Origin: Saccoglossus kowalevskii
Taxonomy: Eukaryota > Hemichordata > Enteropneusta > Harrimaniidae
Assembly: GCF_000003605.2 (NCBI RefSeq)
Contig: NW_003117457.1
Location: forward strand, 1-32,192
Length of the DNA stretch: 32,192 bases
Direction: 5' to 3'
Below the pieces are notes generated by a model, which was not told the DNA's origin, did not search any database, and saw only the letters and a program-made list of their open reading frames with translations. Positions 31,767-32,192 of this stretch are shown here, in pieces (the first letter of the stretch is position 1; every line of letters starts with the position of its first letter). Both the position numbers and the translations under genes were made by a program.

Positions 31767-31960
31767 TACTGCAAAATTACTAATTTTCATTGGGTTTAAA
31801 TTTCACTAATTTAGCATTTCAGGCATATTCAGTGGGTTTTAAATTCATGGTTTTATCATTTAGATAACATGTTTTATGCTCAATTTTTAATTTAGTACAT
31901 TTTCCAGTCAGCGAAATAAGCAAAATTAAAACCCAGTGAATAATTAACCTTTTTACAGTA
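31767..31960. mobile_element. MITE-like inverted-repeat element, about 194 bp
   Basis: The left end TACTGCAAAATTACTAATTT (continuing TCATTGGGTTT) is mirrored by the complement of the right end, TACTGTAAAAAGGTTAATTA (continuing TTCACTGGGTTTT). The TACTG ends resemble the MITE at 26002. Confidence 0.6.
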
Positions 31961-31977
31961 TGTTGCAATGTTAGTGA

Positions 31978-32192
31978 CTTAGGCGAGGGTTCTTCGAACC
32001 CGCCTATTCACATAGTTCATACCCACCATAGACTCCGGTCAGTCAAAATGACTATTTTGAACTGTAGGCATTAATCAGCGATTCTGCCGGTGACTGAAAG
32101 ATAGAATCTAGGTCAGGGGAAGCCCCAATGACCTCAGATCTTTTACCCCTTACGTCACGAACCCACGTGACCGAGCCACATGGCAACGCCAT
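31978..32192. repeat. GC-richer right-edge sequence beginning with a hairpin, probable repeat
   Basis: AGGCG-A-GGGTTC pairs with GAACCC-GCCT around a 2-4 base loop at 31981-32005. The sequence to the edge is richer in GC than the intron. The minus strand carries GGTTCGAAGAACC, somewhat like a pol III B box (GGTTCGANTCC) but one base out, so a SINE is only a possibility. Confidence 0.4.

Noticed and set aside
31686-31799. Read-through past the last ZMYND11 exon gives a Cys-rich stretch (CLSCWSSYYC) that looks like part of a MYND finger
   Set aside because: A good donor (GTACGT) ends the exon, cysteine spacing does not fit MYND, and the end of the ORF lies inside a MITE-like element. The real MYND exon should be further right.

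Overview
This is a eukaryotic, AT-rich, intron-rich window, most likely from a marine invertebrate animal. Introns follow GT-AG rules, the repeats are animal-like, TACATGTA-type words recur, and the two genes are spread over long introns. The proteins fit a deuterostome (for example a hemichordate) or a lophotrochozoan such as a mollusc. I cannot fix the species from sequence alone.

Layout. On the minus strand, 9828 down to 1395, lie eight coding exons of FTCD (formimidoyltransferase cyclodeaminase). They encode about 322 residues, the whole N-terminal formiminotransferase part with catalytic His82. The cyclodeaminase half is not in the window; its exons are presumably left of base 1. About 270 bp separate the FTCD start codon from the first splice donor of a plus-strand gene, ZMYND11 (BS69), so the two genes share a short head-to-head CpG-rich promoter. 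ZMYND11 has a non-coding first exon ending at 10099, a 12.9 kb first intron, then ten coding exons from 22991 to 31685 (577 codons). In order they encode a SAMD1-like winged helix, a PHD-type zinc finger, a bromodomain, a small zinc-binding segment, a PWWP domain, a low-complexity linker and a coiled coil. The C-terminal MYND finger lies beyond the right edge.

The ZMYND11 first intron holds a roughly 1.8 kb terminal-inverted-repeat element, a seven-copy 85 bp satellite carrying nuclear-receptor half-sites, several palindromes, and an acidic 106-codon ORF with a splice donor that would join the ZMYND11 reading frame in phase. Later introns contain fold-back MITEs, a 157 bp-period element with a possible Helitron-like 3' end, a perfect 30 bp palindrome and old dispersed repeats. 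The first 1.3 kb of the window holds unrecognised, partly overlapping ORF fragments unlike FTCD.

The two genes are not a pathway. FTCD is a cytosolic enzyme of histidine and folate metabolism; ZMYND11 is a nuclear chromatin reader. Their link here is the shared promoter. I saw no CRISPR array, rRNA, tRNA or bacterial operon. The most unusual items are the possible acidic N-terminal exon for ZMYND11, the palindrome inside a dispersed repeat, and the ORF fragments at the left end.
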